NCBI GenBank assembly: GCA_018715855.1
Contig: DVKW01000043.1
Span: 1-5,438 of the forward strand
Reading direction: 5' to 3'
Origin: Candidatus Galligastranaerophilus intestinigallinarum
GTDB lineage: Bacteria; Cyanobacteriota; Vampirovibrionia; Gastranaerophilales; Gastranaerophilaceae
DNA: 5,438 nucleotides
In this document: positions 1 to 4,514 of the stretch, piece after piece
How the letters are laid out: each line of letters starts with the position of its first letter
Position numbering within the stretch: position 1 is the first letter of the stretch
The notes under the pieces: generated by a model
Seen by the model: only the letters and a program-made list of their open reading frames with translations
Told to the model about the DNA's origin: nothing
Databases searched by the model: none
Program-made: the position numbers and the translations under genes

Positions 1-24
1 TAAAAAAATACAGTTTAAATTATA

Positions 25-54
25 AAAGCCTGTTTTAAAAAACAGGCTTTAATT
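25..54 (+). terminator. Intrinsic terminator at the left edge
   Basis: AAAGCCTGTT (25-34) pairs exactly with AACAGGCTTT (41-50) around an A/T loop. The stem has a G+C-containing centre and its 3' arm ends in a short T run. No gene for it lies in the window, so it most likely ends a plus-strand gene just to the left. The minus strand also has a T-rich stretch after the stem, so it could work in both directions. Confidence 0.7.
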
Positions 55-79
55 GTGCATTTTCAGGGTTTATTAAGTT

Positions 80-108
80 TTGTAACATAGAATATATAAA
101 AATAATAT
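80..108 (+). promoter_or_regulatory. Candidate promoter for the ribbon-helix-helix gene
   Basis: TTGTAA (80-85) and TAATAT (103-108) are separated by 17 bp, and each matches its sigma-70 consensus at 4 of 6 positions. Transcription would start near 115, giving a leader of about 100 nt before the ATG at 219. The region is so A+T-rich that other -10-like boxes exist (95-100, 141-146), so this is only the best-spaced choice. Confidence 0.3.
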
Positions 109-113
109 AAAAA
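94..113 (+). repeat. Two direct copies of ATATAAAAA, 11 bp apart
   Basis: The nonamer ATATAAAAA occurs at 94-102 and again at 105-113, a period of 11 bp or about one helical turn. It overlaps the candidate -10 box. Repeated half-sites on one face of the helix are a common operator form for ribbon-helix-helix repressors, so self-regulation by the gene at 219 is possible. The repeat is A/T-only in an A+T-rich genome and may be chance. Confidence 0.3.
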
Positions 114-218
114 AGGCAATTTTTTTAAATAAAAATTCTTTATATAAGTACGAGAGGAAAAAACAAAATCCCCAAAAGCAATAACTAGAGAGAAATAATT
201 AATAAGGAGAATAAGAAA

Positions 219-407
219 ATGGCAAGAGTTTTAATTTCAATGCCCGAAAAATTTTTAGATGAAATCGACCAAATTGCAGAAGGTGAAAATCGTTCACGTT
301 CAGAATTAATCAGAGAAGCATTAAGAACATACATCCACAGGTCAAAAATCAGAGAAAACACATTAGCAACAAAAAATGCATCAATTTTAGAAGCCTTGTT
401 GGATTAA
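219..407 (+). CDS. Ribbon-helix-helix (CopG/RHH_1-type) DNA-binding protein
   Basis: This 62-residue protein is almost entirely one ribbon-helix-helix fold. Residues 2-8 (ARVLISM) form the beta strand that lies in the DNA major groove, with R3, L5 and S7 as the likely base-facing side chains. Residues 9-21 form helix A, and residues 26-41 (start RSRSELIREAL) form helix B with the usual S/T-R-S-E-L-I-R-E-A pattern. The family acts as dimers or dimers of dimers, usually as transcriptional repressors or antitoxins. The start is well supported: AAGGAG at 204-209 lies 9 nt before the ATG. The gene appears to stand alone. No toxin-like gene overlaps or follows, and a strong terminator comes 45 bp after the stop, so an orphan regulator is more likely than an antitoxin. 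The 20 residues after helix B show no known domain and could mediate oligomerisation. The target DNA is unknown. Confidence 0.88.
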   Translation: MARVLISMPEKFLDEIDQIAEGENRSRSELIREALRTYIHRSKIRENTLATKNASILEALLD

Positions 408-452
408 AAAAGAATTAGTATTTTTACGGAGAAAAAGAGAATAACTAAATGT

Positions 453-484
453 AGGGCGCCTTTAATAAGGCGCCTTTTGTTTTT
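453..484 (+). terminator. Strong intrinsic terminator of the ribbon-helix-helix gene
   Basis: GGCGCCTT (455-462) pairs with AAGGCGCC (467-474) around the tetraloop TAAT. Two further pairs (453/476 A-T, 454/475 G-T) extend the base. The stem is far more G+C-rich than its surroundings and leads into TTTTGTTTTT. The T run follows only on the plus strand, so it serves the gene at 219-407. It ends directly at the stop codon of the convergent glycosyltransferase gene. Confidence 0.9.
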
Positions 485-485
485 A

Positions 486-1277
486 TTATTCGTGGTGATA
501 ATATTCTATATTATCGTTCATATCAAGTTTTTTAGCGTCTTTTCTGAAAATTTTTGTTTTAAATATTGAAAGCCTTGCAAGAAAATATGAAAGGCTTACG
601 CCTAAAACGCCAAAGCCATATTTAATAGACCTTTTTAGGTTAATAGAGCTTGCATCGGGGAAATATTTTGTGGGGCAAGATATTTCACCAACAGAAAAGC
701 CATAGTAAAAAATTAAAGCAAGCATTTCATTATCAAAAACAAAATCATTGTCGCATTCTTTTAAGGGCAATGCTTTTAGAACATCTTTTGAAAATGCCCT
801 AAAACCTGTGTGGTATTCAGACAAATTTTGCCCCATAAAAATGTTTTGAAACAAAGTTAAGCATTTATTTGCAATGAATTTATACAAAGGCATGCCGCCT
901 TTTAGGGCAGAATTTGTAAGCATTCTTGATGCAATAACCGTGTCATATTCGCCAAATGCAATCATAGAAGCCATTGCAGGGATTAATTTTGGCGTATATT
1001 GATAATCGGGGTGAACCATAATCACAATGTCGGCATCTTCTTTTAGGGCTGCCAAATAGCAAGATTTTTGGTTTCCCCCGTAGCCTAAGTTTTTTTTGTG
1101 AACAATGGTTGTAATGTTTAAGTTTTTTGCAACTTCTTTTGTGTTGTCTGATGAATTATCATCAACCAAAATAACTTTATCTACAAAATCTCTGTAAATT
1201 TCTTTATAGGTAATCTCAAGCGTTTTTTCCGCATTATATGCAGGCATGACAACAACTATCTTTTTTCCGTTTATCAT
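486..1277 (-). CDS. Family 2 glycosyltransferase (dolichyl/polyprenyl-phosphate sugar synthase-like)
   Basis: This 263-residue protein is a GT-A fold glycosyltransferase of family GT2, closest in pattern to the DPM1/polyprenyl-phosphate hexose synthase group. Visible motifs are MPAYNAEKTL (11-20) at the nucleotide-sugar site, VDDNSSDNT (38-46), NLGYGGN (63-69), and HPDYQ (89-93) where most relatives have a D-x-D-x-Q metal site. ALKGGMPLYK (124-133) and SEYHTGFRAFS (153-163) mark the acceptor region. Such enzymes move a sugar from a nucleotide donor to a lipid phosphate or another acceptor at the inner face of the membrane. Donor and acceptor cannot be told from sequence. No C-terminal pair of membrane helices is present. 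A TTG 15 nt upstream could lengthen the frame, but GGAG overlaps that TTG and lies 9 nt before the ATG at 1277, so the ATG is the start. The gene has its own promoter and probably a leader of about 24 nt. Confidence 0.92.
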   Translation of the reverse strand: MINGKKIVVVMPAYNAEKTLEITYKEIYRDFVDKVILVDDNSSDNTKEVAKNLNITTIVHKKNLGYGGNQKSCYLAALKEDADIVIMVHPDYQYTPKLIPAMASMIAFGEYDTVIASRMLTNSALKGGMPLYKFIANKCLTLFQNIFMGQNLSEYHTGFRAFSKDVLKALPLKECDNDFVFDNEMLALIFYYGFSVGEISCPTKYFPDASSINLKRSIKYGFGVLGVSLSYFLARLSIFKTKIFRKDAKKLDMNDNIEYYHHE

Positions 1278-1303
1278 TTTATTTGACTCCAAATACTAAA
1301 GAA

Positions 1304-1332
1304 ATGATAACAAAAAAAGCTTTTCGGTTCAA
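1304..1332 (-). promoter_or_regulatory. Sigma-70-type promoter of the glycosyltransferase gene
   Basis: On the minus strand, TTGAAC (1332-1327) and TATCAT (1309-1304, 5 of 6 consensus) are separated by exactly 17 bp. Transcription would start near 1297-1299. That leaves a leader of about 22 nt containing the GGAG site, and it supports translation from the ATG at 1277 rather than the TTG at 1292. The spacer contains the palindrome AAAAGCTTTT (1315-1324). Confidence 0.6.
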
Positions 1333-1346
1333 ATTAATTAAATAAG

Positions 1347-1958
1347 TTAATAAATGGCCTCAAACCCTTGTTTTGGTTCTTCTTTAACTTTTAAAAACCC
1401 TAATAATGTTACATCCAAATTAGCGTATATTACTTTTATATAGCCGTTATTTGTGGCTTCTGCCCTTCCATATACAATAGATGGGGCTTTTTCGTCTTCA
1501 TCAATTTCTCTTGCAATTAAGGTTGCAATGTGTTTGTTTGCGCCTTGCATTAATTCAAGAAAATATTTTCCGTTTTCTTTTTTAAATTCAACCTGATAAT
1601 ACCCCACATCTACTTTGTTTCCTTTAAAATCATAGCTTTCTGCGGTTATTAAAATTGTGGGTTTTTCTTCAGGAACATCTTTAATTCTTGCAGGTTGGTT
1701 GTTTGGGTTTTCAAACCTTGTTTTTAATTCTTTATCATATTTTATTTTGTCTTTTTCAAAGAATTTGAAAATTTTTGTAAAAACGCCTTCTTTCGGGTTT
1801 TCCAATTTATTCATAACATCTTCAAATTCTTTATTTGTTGTGGGGTTTGGGTTTGTAAATGCATTGTTTATAAAATCGTAGTCAACATTATCATCAATTG
1901 CTCCATAGGCGCAATTGAAAGTTAAAAAGATAACGGCAATTACAAAAAAACGTTTCAT
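1347..1958 (-). CDS. Secreted protein of unknown function
   Basis: I do not recognise this 203-residue protein. It begins with a clear Sec signal peptide: K2 R3, a hydrophobic core at 4-14 (FFVIAVIFLTF), then NCAYGA, with likely signal peptidase I cleavage after G19 or A20. C16 does not sit in a good lipobox (TFNC), so a lipoprotein is unlikely. Mature residues 21-100 are highly charged and rich in Asn, Pro, Lys and Glu, probably an extended or helical linker. Residues 100-195 alternate hydrophobic and polar residues (TILITAESYDF, GYYQVEF, YIKVIYANLDVTLLGFLKV), as in a small beta-rich domain. It should act outside the cytoplasmic membrane. The ATG at 1958 has no Shine-Dalgarno sequence upstream. 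Instead a good promoter places +1 at or next to the start codon. The upstream membrane-protein gene ends 68 bp before it, so the two may share location, but co-transcription is not needed. Confidence 0.8.
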   Translation of the reverse strand: MKRFFVIAVIFLTFNCAYGAIDDNVDYDFINNAFTNPNPTTNKEFEDVMNKLENPKEGVFTKIFKFFEKDKIKYDKELKTRFENPNNQPARIKDVPEEKPTILITAESYDFKGNKVDVGYYQVEFKKENGKYFLELMQGANKHIATLIAREIDEDEKAPSIVYGRAEATNNGYIKVIYANLDVTLLGFLKVKEEPKQGFEAIY

Positions 1959-1964
1959 ATTTTA

Positions 1965-1992
1965 AATATAATGTTTTTTTGTAAAATTTCAA
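1965..1992 (-). promoter_or_regulatory. Promoter predicted to give a leaderless mRNA for the secreted protein
   Basis: On the minus strand, TTGAAA (1992-1987, 5 of 6) and TATATT (1970-1965, 5 of 6) are 16 bp apart. Only six bases lie between the -10 box and the ATG at 1958, so the usual start point coincides with the A of the ATG. No purine-rich ribosome site exists between the -10 box and the ATG, which fits leaderless translation. Confidence 0.6.
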
Positions 1993-2011
1993 CTAAAATG
2001 CCCAATTTTAG
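1993..2011. repeat. Perfect 7-bp inverted repeat next to a -35 box
   Basis: CTAAAAT (1993-1999) and ATTTTAG (2005-2011) are exact reverse complements around the five bases GCCCA. The repeat abuts the -35 box (1987-1992) of the secreted-protein promoter and lies 15 bp past the stop codon of the gene at 2027-2419. It could be an operator or a weak transcript-end hairpin of that gene. No continuous T run follows on the minus strand, so it is not a standard terminator. Confidence 0.45.
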
Positions 2012-2026
2012 GCTATTTGACCCAGA

Positions 2027-2419
2027 TTAAGCTTTTTTTGGGGCTTCTTTTTTAAATTTATTTAAAAAATCGGTAATTGTTGTTTTAATTGTTTCAAATT
2101 TAGGCAAAGTAATTTTTTGCCCTTTTGCTTTTTTAATTCCAATGTAACCCGCCCCAACAAGAGCGCCAAGCCCTAAAATTCCCAATATGGGGTTTGTTTT
2201 TTTGTTTGTAATGGGGTTTGTTGCATTAGGGTTCATTTGGTTATTTTGAACTGTTTGATTTTGGCTGTTTGGGGTATATGTATCTGTGCCGTTCAGGTCG
2301 CCAAAAACATAATTGTTAATATTATATCCAACAAGGCTTGAAGCATTATCTGAAGCATCGGGCAGAGCCATTTGGGGAGTTGTTGTTTGTGCGGCTGTAT
2401 TTGGCACAGTATTTAACAT
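2027..2419 (-). CDS. Small single-pass membrane protein with Asn/Gln/Thr-rich N-terminus
   Basis: I do not recognise this 130-residue protein. Residues 1-72 have no Lys or Arg, only a few Asp, and are rich in Asn, Gln, Thr, Ala and Pro, so they are probably disordered. One hydrophobic segment at 77-95 (start PILGILGLGA) is full of glycines with GxxxG spacing, a pattern that often packs membrane helices together. It is followed by KKAKGQK and a basic, probably amphipathic tail ending in KKEAPKKA. By the positive-inside rule the tail would be cytoplasmic and the N-terminus outside, without a cleavable signal peptide. The start at 2419 is clear: AAGGAAGG (2426-2433) lies 6 nt before the ATG. The frame stays open further upstream into rimO, but that extension has no ribosome site and a different composition. 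The gene is divergent from rimO. Its function is unknown. Confidence 0.72.
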   Translation of the reverse strand: MLNTVPNTAAQTTTPQMALPDASDNASSLVGYNINNYVFGDLNGTDTYTPNSQNQTVQNNQMNPNATNPITNKKTNPILGILGLGALVGAGYIGIKKAKGQKITLPKFETIKTTITDFLNKFKKEAPKKA

Positions 2420-2441
2420 ATAAAACCTTCCTTCTTTTTTT

Positions 2442-2470
2442 ATATAACAATTAAAACAAAATGGGTTAAA
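2442..2470 (-). promoter_or_regulatory. Weak candidate promoter for the small membrane protein gene
   Basis: On the minus strand, TTTAAC (2470-2465) and TTATAT (2447-2442) are 17 bp apart. An overlapping TATATA (2446-2441) with an 18-bp spacer is an equal choice. Transcription would start near 2434, just before the AAGGAAGG ribosome site. Both boxes are poor matches. They share the 90-bp divergent region with rimO. Confidence 0.3.
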
Positions 2471-2473
2471 TAA

Positions 2474-2502
2474 TTGCCCGAATTTTATTTTTTTGTTAAA
2501 AC
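2474..2502 (+). promoter_or_regulatory. Candidate promoter giving a leaderless or near-leaderless rimO mRNA
   Basis: TTGCCC (2474-2479) and TAAAAC (2497-2502) are 17 bp apart, each with 4 of 6 consensus matches. Seven bases separate the -10 box from the ATG at 2510, so +1 would fall at or next to the start codon. No Shine-Dalgarno sequence is present in TTTTACTATG. The geometry matches the better promoter at 1965-1992, but the boxes are weaker. Confidence 0.35.
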
Positions 2503-2509
2503 TTTTACT

Positions 2510-3808
2510 ATGAAAAAAGTTGCAATTGTTCACCACGGGTGTGCTAAAAATTTAATAGATACAGAATTAATTTCAGGTAAGCTTTTAGAAAAAGGCTATG
2601 AAATTACTTTGGACGCATACGACCCTGATTGCGATTATATTATTGTAAACACCTGTTCTTTTATTTTTGATGCGGAAGAAGAAAGTGTAAGAAGCATTTT
2701 TGATTTTATAGATACGGGAAAAAAAGTTATTGTTGCGGGGTGTTTGCCCCAAAAACACAAAAAACATTTAAAAAAATTAATTCCAGAAGCTTACGGGTTC
2801 ATTGGAACATCAGACATTGATAAAATTGCAGGCCTTTTAGATATGGACAAGGAATTTTATTATGTTACGGAAACCCCCCATTGTATATACCCTGAAAACA
2901 CCCAAAGGGCGCAGATAACAGTTGGCGCAAGTTCTTATATAAAAATAGCCGAAGGGTGCAATTATTCTTGCGGATATTGTGTTATTCCGAAACTAAGGGG
3001 AAAATTTACCTCTCGCCCCATTGAAAATATTGTGGCAGAAGCAAAAAATTTGGCAGATAAAGGGGTTAATGAAATTGTTTTAATCGCACAAGATACATCA
3101 AGCTATGGAATTGATTTATACAATAAACCATCGCTTGATAAACTGTTATATGAACTTGATAAAATTCAAAATTTAAGCTGGATTAGAATTTTATACACAT
3201 ACCCCACAAATTTTACAAAAGGTTTAATAAAAGCGTATAAAGAAATTGACCGTGTGGTTAAATATGTTGATATTCCCCTTCAACATTCTCACCCAGAAAT
3301 TTTAAAGGCAATGAGAAGGCCCATTATAAACGGTGAAGATTTTGTTAAAAAATTAAGAGATGAAATAGACGGGCTTGCAGTCAGAACAACTTTAATTACA
3401 GGGTACGCAACAGAAAATGAAGAACATTTTGAACATCTTTATAATTTTGTAAAAAATGTTAAATTTGACAGGCTTGGTGTTTTTGAATTTTCAAAAGAAA
3501 AAAATACATACGCATATAATTTAAAACCGCAAGTGCCAAAGAAGGTTAAACAAAAAAGAAAAGAAACAATATTAAAACTTCAAAAAGAAATTTCAAACGA
3601 ATTAAATTCAAAAATGATAGGCAAAAAAATTCCCTCTATTGTTGAAACAATTCAATCTGACGGGCTTACAATTGCAAGAACATATAAAGATGCGCCAGAT
3701 GTGGATGGTTTAATTTACATTGAAACAGATAAACCCTTAACCCCGGGGGATATTTATGATGTTGAAGTAACTGATTTTTCAGATTATGACCTTTATGGCA
3801 AAATTTAA
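2510..3808 (+). CDS. rimO: Ribosomal protein S12 methylthiotransferase RimO
   Basis: RimO is a cytoplasmic radical-SAM enzyme that adds a methylthio group to a conserved aspartate of ribosomal protein S12. At 432 residues the protein has normal length and all three domains. The MTTase N-terminal domain (about 3-115) carries the three cysteines of its auxiliary iron-sulfur cluster: C11 in HHGCAKNLIDTE, C49 in NTCSF and C78 in AGCLPQ. The GC-x-KNL-x-D pattern separates RimO from MiaB and MtaB. The radical-SAM domain has the C150-x3-C154-x2-C157 site in AEGCNYSCGYC, then IPKLRGKFTSR and PLQHSH (256-261). The TRAM domain is about 368-432. Two local oddities: A12 replaces the usual Pro of GCPKN, and GYATEN (298-303) stands where GFPGET is usual, keeping only the Gly and Glu. 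The start follows the normal RimO N-terminus. An upstream in-frame TTG at 2474 is not used. No ribosome site precedes the ATG. It lies 53 bp before the next plus-strand gene and may be co-transcribed with it. Confidence 0.93.
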   Translation: MKKVAIVHHGCAKNLIDTELISGKLLEKGYEITLDAYDPDCDYIIVNTCSFIFDAEEESVRSIFDFIDTGKKVIVAGCLPQKHKKHLKKLIPEAYGFIGTSDIDKIAGLLDMDKEFYYVTETPHCIYPENTQRAQITVGASSYIKIAEGCNYSCGYCVIPKLRGKFTSRPIENIVAEAKNLADKGVNEIVLIAQDTSSYGIDLYNKPSLDKLLYELDKIQNLSWIRILYTYPTNFTKGLIKAYKEIDRVVKYVDIPLQHSHPEILKAMRRPIINGEDFVKKLRDEIDGLAVRTTLITGYATENEEHFEHLYNFVKNVKFDRLGVFEFSKEKNTYAYNLKPQVPKKVKQKRKETILKLQKEISNELNSKMIGKKIPSIVETIQSDGLTIARTYKDAPDVDGLIYIETDKPLTPGDIYDVEVTDFSDYDLYGKI

Positions 3809-3861
3809 ATTTTTCAAGTTTTATAAATTTACTTAAAAATATTTAGCTTAGGAAAATTAAA

Positions 3862-4377
3862 ATGCAGGTATCATTCACAGGAATTTTAAAGGCTTATTTG
3901 TCATCTGAAAACTCTGTTCAAAAGCCGATTGAAAAGAAATTTTTAAAAGCAAAAAGAGTGGAAGATGTTTTTAACAGGCAAGATGACTTTAGAACTTATA
4001 CCGTATCCGAACAAATGAAAATGCTTTTTTCGGCAAAAAAAGCAATTAAAGATTACAAAGAGCCAAATACTTCAATGGGCGAAGATTATATGAAAGAAGC
4101 GGGAATGTACCGTTTAACCGCAAGAGATGCAATTTATTACTGCACAGGCTCTGATATTGAACCTGCTAAAAAACTTCACAGAGAAATAAAAGAAAAAGGT
4201 TTGAATAAAGAAGAAAGACAAAGGGCAATTTCTGAATTTATTGATGAAAGAACAAAAAACGGCAGCAATTCAGGTTTTGTTATAATGGATTCATCTGACG
4301 GCAGAAGATATGACCTTTTTGGCTTCGGTGAAGCAAGAGAAAAATATCCCTTTACGGCAGATTTTCTTGAACTTTAA
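3862..4377 (+). CDS. Hypothetical protein with N-terminal FTG motif
   Basis: I do not recognise a functional domain in this 171-residue protein. It opens with MQVSFTG. A short N-terminal hydrophobic-x-F-T/K-G motif is, from memory, common in otherwise unrelated uncharacterised proteins of Gastranaerophilales. No signal peptide or membrane segment is visible, so it should be cytoplasmic unless the motif is itself a sorting tag. The rest looks mainly helical and charged: 40-65 (TVSEQMKMLFSAKKAIKD), then about 75-95 and a KLHREIKEKGLNKEERQRAISE helix pair near 113-135. A more beta-like end (SGFVIMDSSDGRRYDLFGFG) closes with FTADFLEL. AGGA at 3850-3853, 8 nt before the ATG, is an acceptable ribosome site. 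It follows rimO by 53 bp with no clear terminator between, so read-through from rimO is likely. Its last codons overlap the candidate tRNA promoter. Confidence 0.78.
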   Translation: MQVSFTGILKAYLSSENSVQKPIEKKFLKAKRVEDVFNRQDDFRTYTVSEQMKMLFSAKKAIKDYKEPNTSMGEDYMKEAGMYRLTARDAIYYCTGSDIEPAKKLHREIKEKGLNKEERQRAISEFIDERTKNGSNSGFVIMDSSDGRRYDLFGFGEAREKYPFTADFLEL

Positions 4378-4394
4378 TTTTTTAACGGTAAAAT
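4367..4394 (+). promoter_or_regulatory. Candidate tRNA promoter inside the end of the upstream gene
   Basis: TTGAAC (4367-4372) and TAAAAT (4389-4394, 5 of 6 consensus) are 16 bp apart. Transcription would begin near 4401, leaving a leader of about 10 nt for RNase P to remove. The -35 box lies within the last codons of the FTG-motif gene (stop at 4375-4377). The same TTGAAC box precedes the glycosyltransferase gene, which supports it as a local promoter type. Confidence 0.5.
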
Positions 4395-4410
4395 AAGGTG
4401 TATATATTTC

Positions 4411-4486
4411 GGGCGATTAGCTCAGTTGGTAGAGCACTTGAACGACATTCAAGGGGTCACAGGTTCGAGCCCTGTATCGCCCACCA
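4411..4486 (+). tRNA. tRNA-Val (anticodon GAC) with C at position 33
   Basis: A complete cloverleaf with encoded CCA: acceptor GGGCGAT (4411-4417) with ATCGCCC (4476-4482), D stem GCTC/GAGC, anticodon stem CTTGA (4437-4441) with TCAAG (4449-4453), variable loop GGGTC, and T stem ACAGG/CCTGT with loop TTCGAGC. A73 is followed by CCA at 4484-4486. The seven-base anticodon loop is ACGACAT, giving anticodon GAC at 4444-4446. It reads GUC and GUU (Val), consistent with A35, C36 and A73 as valine identity bases. The oddity is C at position 33 (4443), where nearly all elongator tRNAs have U. Position 32 A could also pair with 38 T, tightening the loop to five bases. The gene is well formed otherwise, so it is either a functional variant, a decaying extra copy or a sequencing error. 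It converges with the minus-strand gene at 4496. Confidence 0.9.
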
Positions 4487-4487
4487 T

Positions 4488-4514
4488 TTGAAGTTTTAAT
4501 TGTTCAATTTTTTT
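4488..4514 (+). terminator. Weak candidate tRNA terminator
   Basis: TTGAA (4488-4492) can pair with TTCAA (4503-4507), followed by seven T (4508-4514). The stem is short and A/T-rich, with a 10-base loop, so it is weak by standard rules. The T run is well placed just after the tRNA. It overlaps the last codons of the convergent minus-strand gene, whose C-terminal lysines it encodes. Confidence 0.35.

Noticed and set aside
219..407. Toxin-antitoxin module
   Set aside because: The ribbon-helix-helix gene has no adjacent toxin-sized gene within the window and is closed off by its own terminator.
449..454. ATG-TAG start-stop minimal frame before the terminator
   Set aside because: The nearest GGAG is too far upstream, and such hexamers are frequent by chance.
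1278..1292. TTG start five codons upstream for the glycosyltransferase
   Set aside because: The GGAG ribosome site overlaps this TTG and is correctly spaced for the ATG at 1277. The likely +1 leaves too little leader for the TTG.
1315..1324. AAAAGCTTTT palindrome as a terminator of the secreted-protein gene
   Set aside because: A 10-bp palindrome with no loop cannot form a stable hairpin, and it lies in the spacer of the glycosyltransferase promoter.
1657..1881. Plus-strand open frame opposite the secreted-protein gene
   Set aside because: It is the antisense of a well-supported gene, is Phe/Leu/Ser-rich as expected for the complement of A-rich codons, and has no ribosome site.
1911..1913. 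Lipobox cysteine (C16) in the secreted protein
   Set aside because: The sequence TFNC does not fit the L-A/S-G/A-C pattern, and a good signal peptidase I site follows at 17-20.
2474..2509. TTG start that would add 12 residues to RimO
   Set aside because: RimO proteins start just before the GC-x-KN motif. The extra residues are Phe/Thr filler, no ribosome site precedes the TTG, and it coincides with the candidate -35 box.
2420..2536. Upstream extension (GTG start) of the small membrane protein gene into rimO
   Set aside because: AAGGAAGG lies 6 nt before the ATG at 2419, and the extension differs in composition (Phe, Cys, Lys-rich) and overlaps the rimO start.
2585..2767. Minus-strand open frame inside rimO
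   Set aside because: It is antisense to the conserved RimO N-terminal domain, shows no recognisable motif, and has the composition of a shadow frame.
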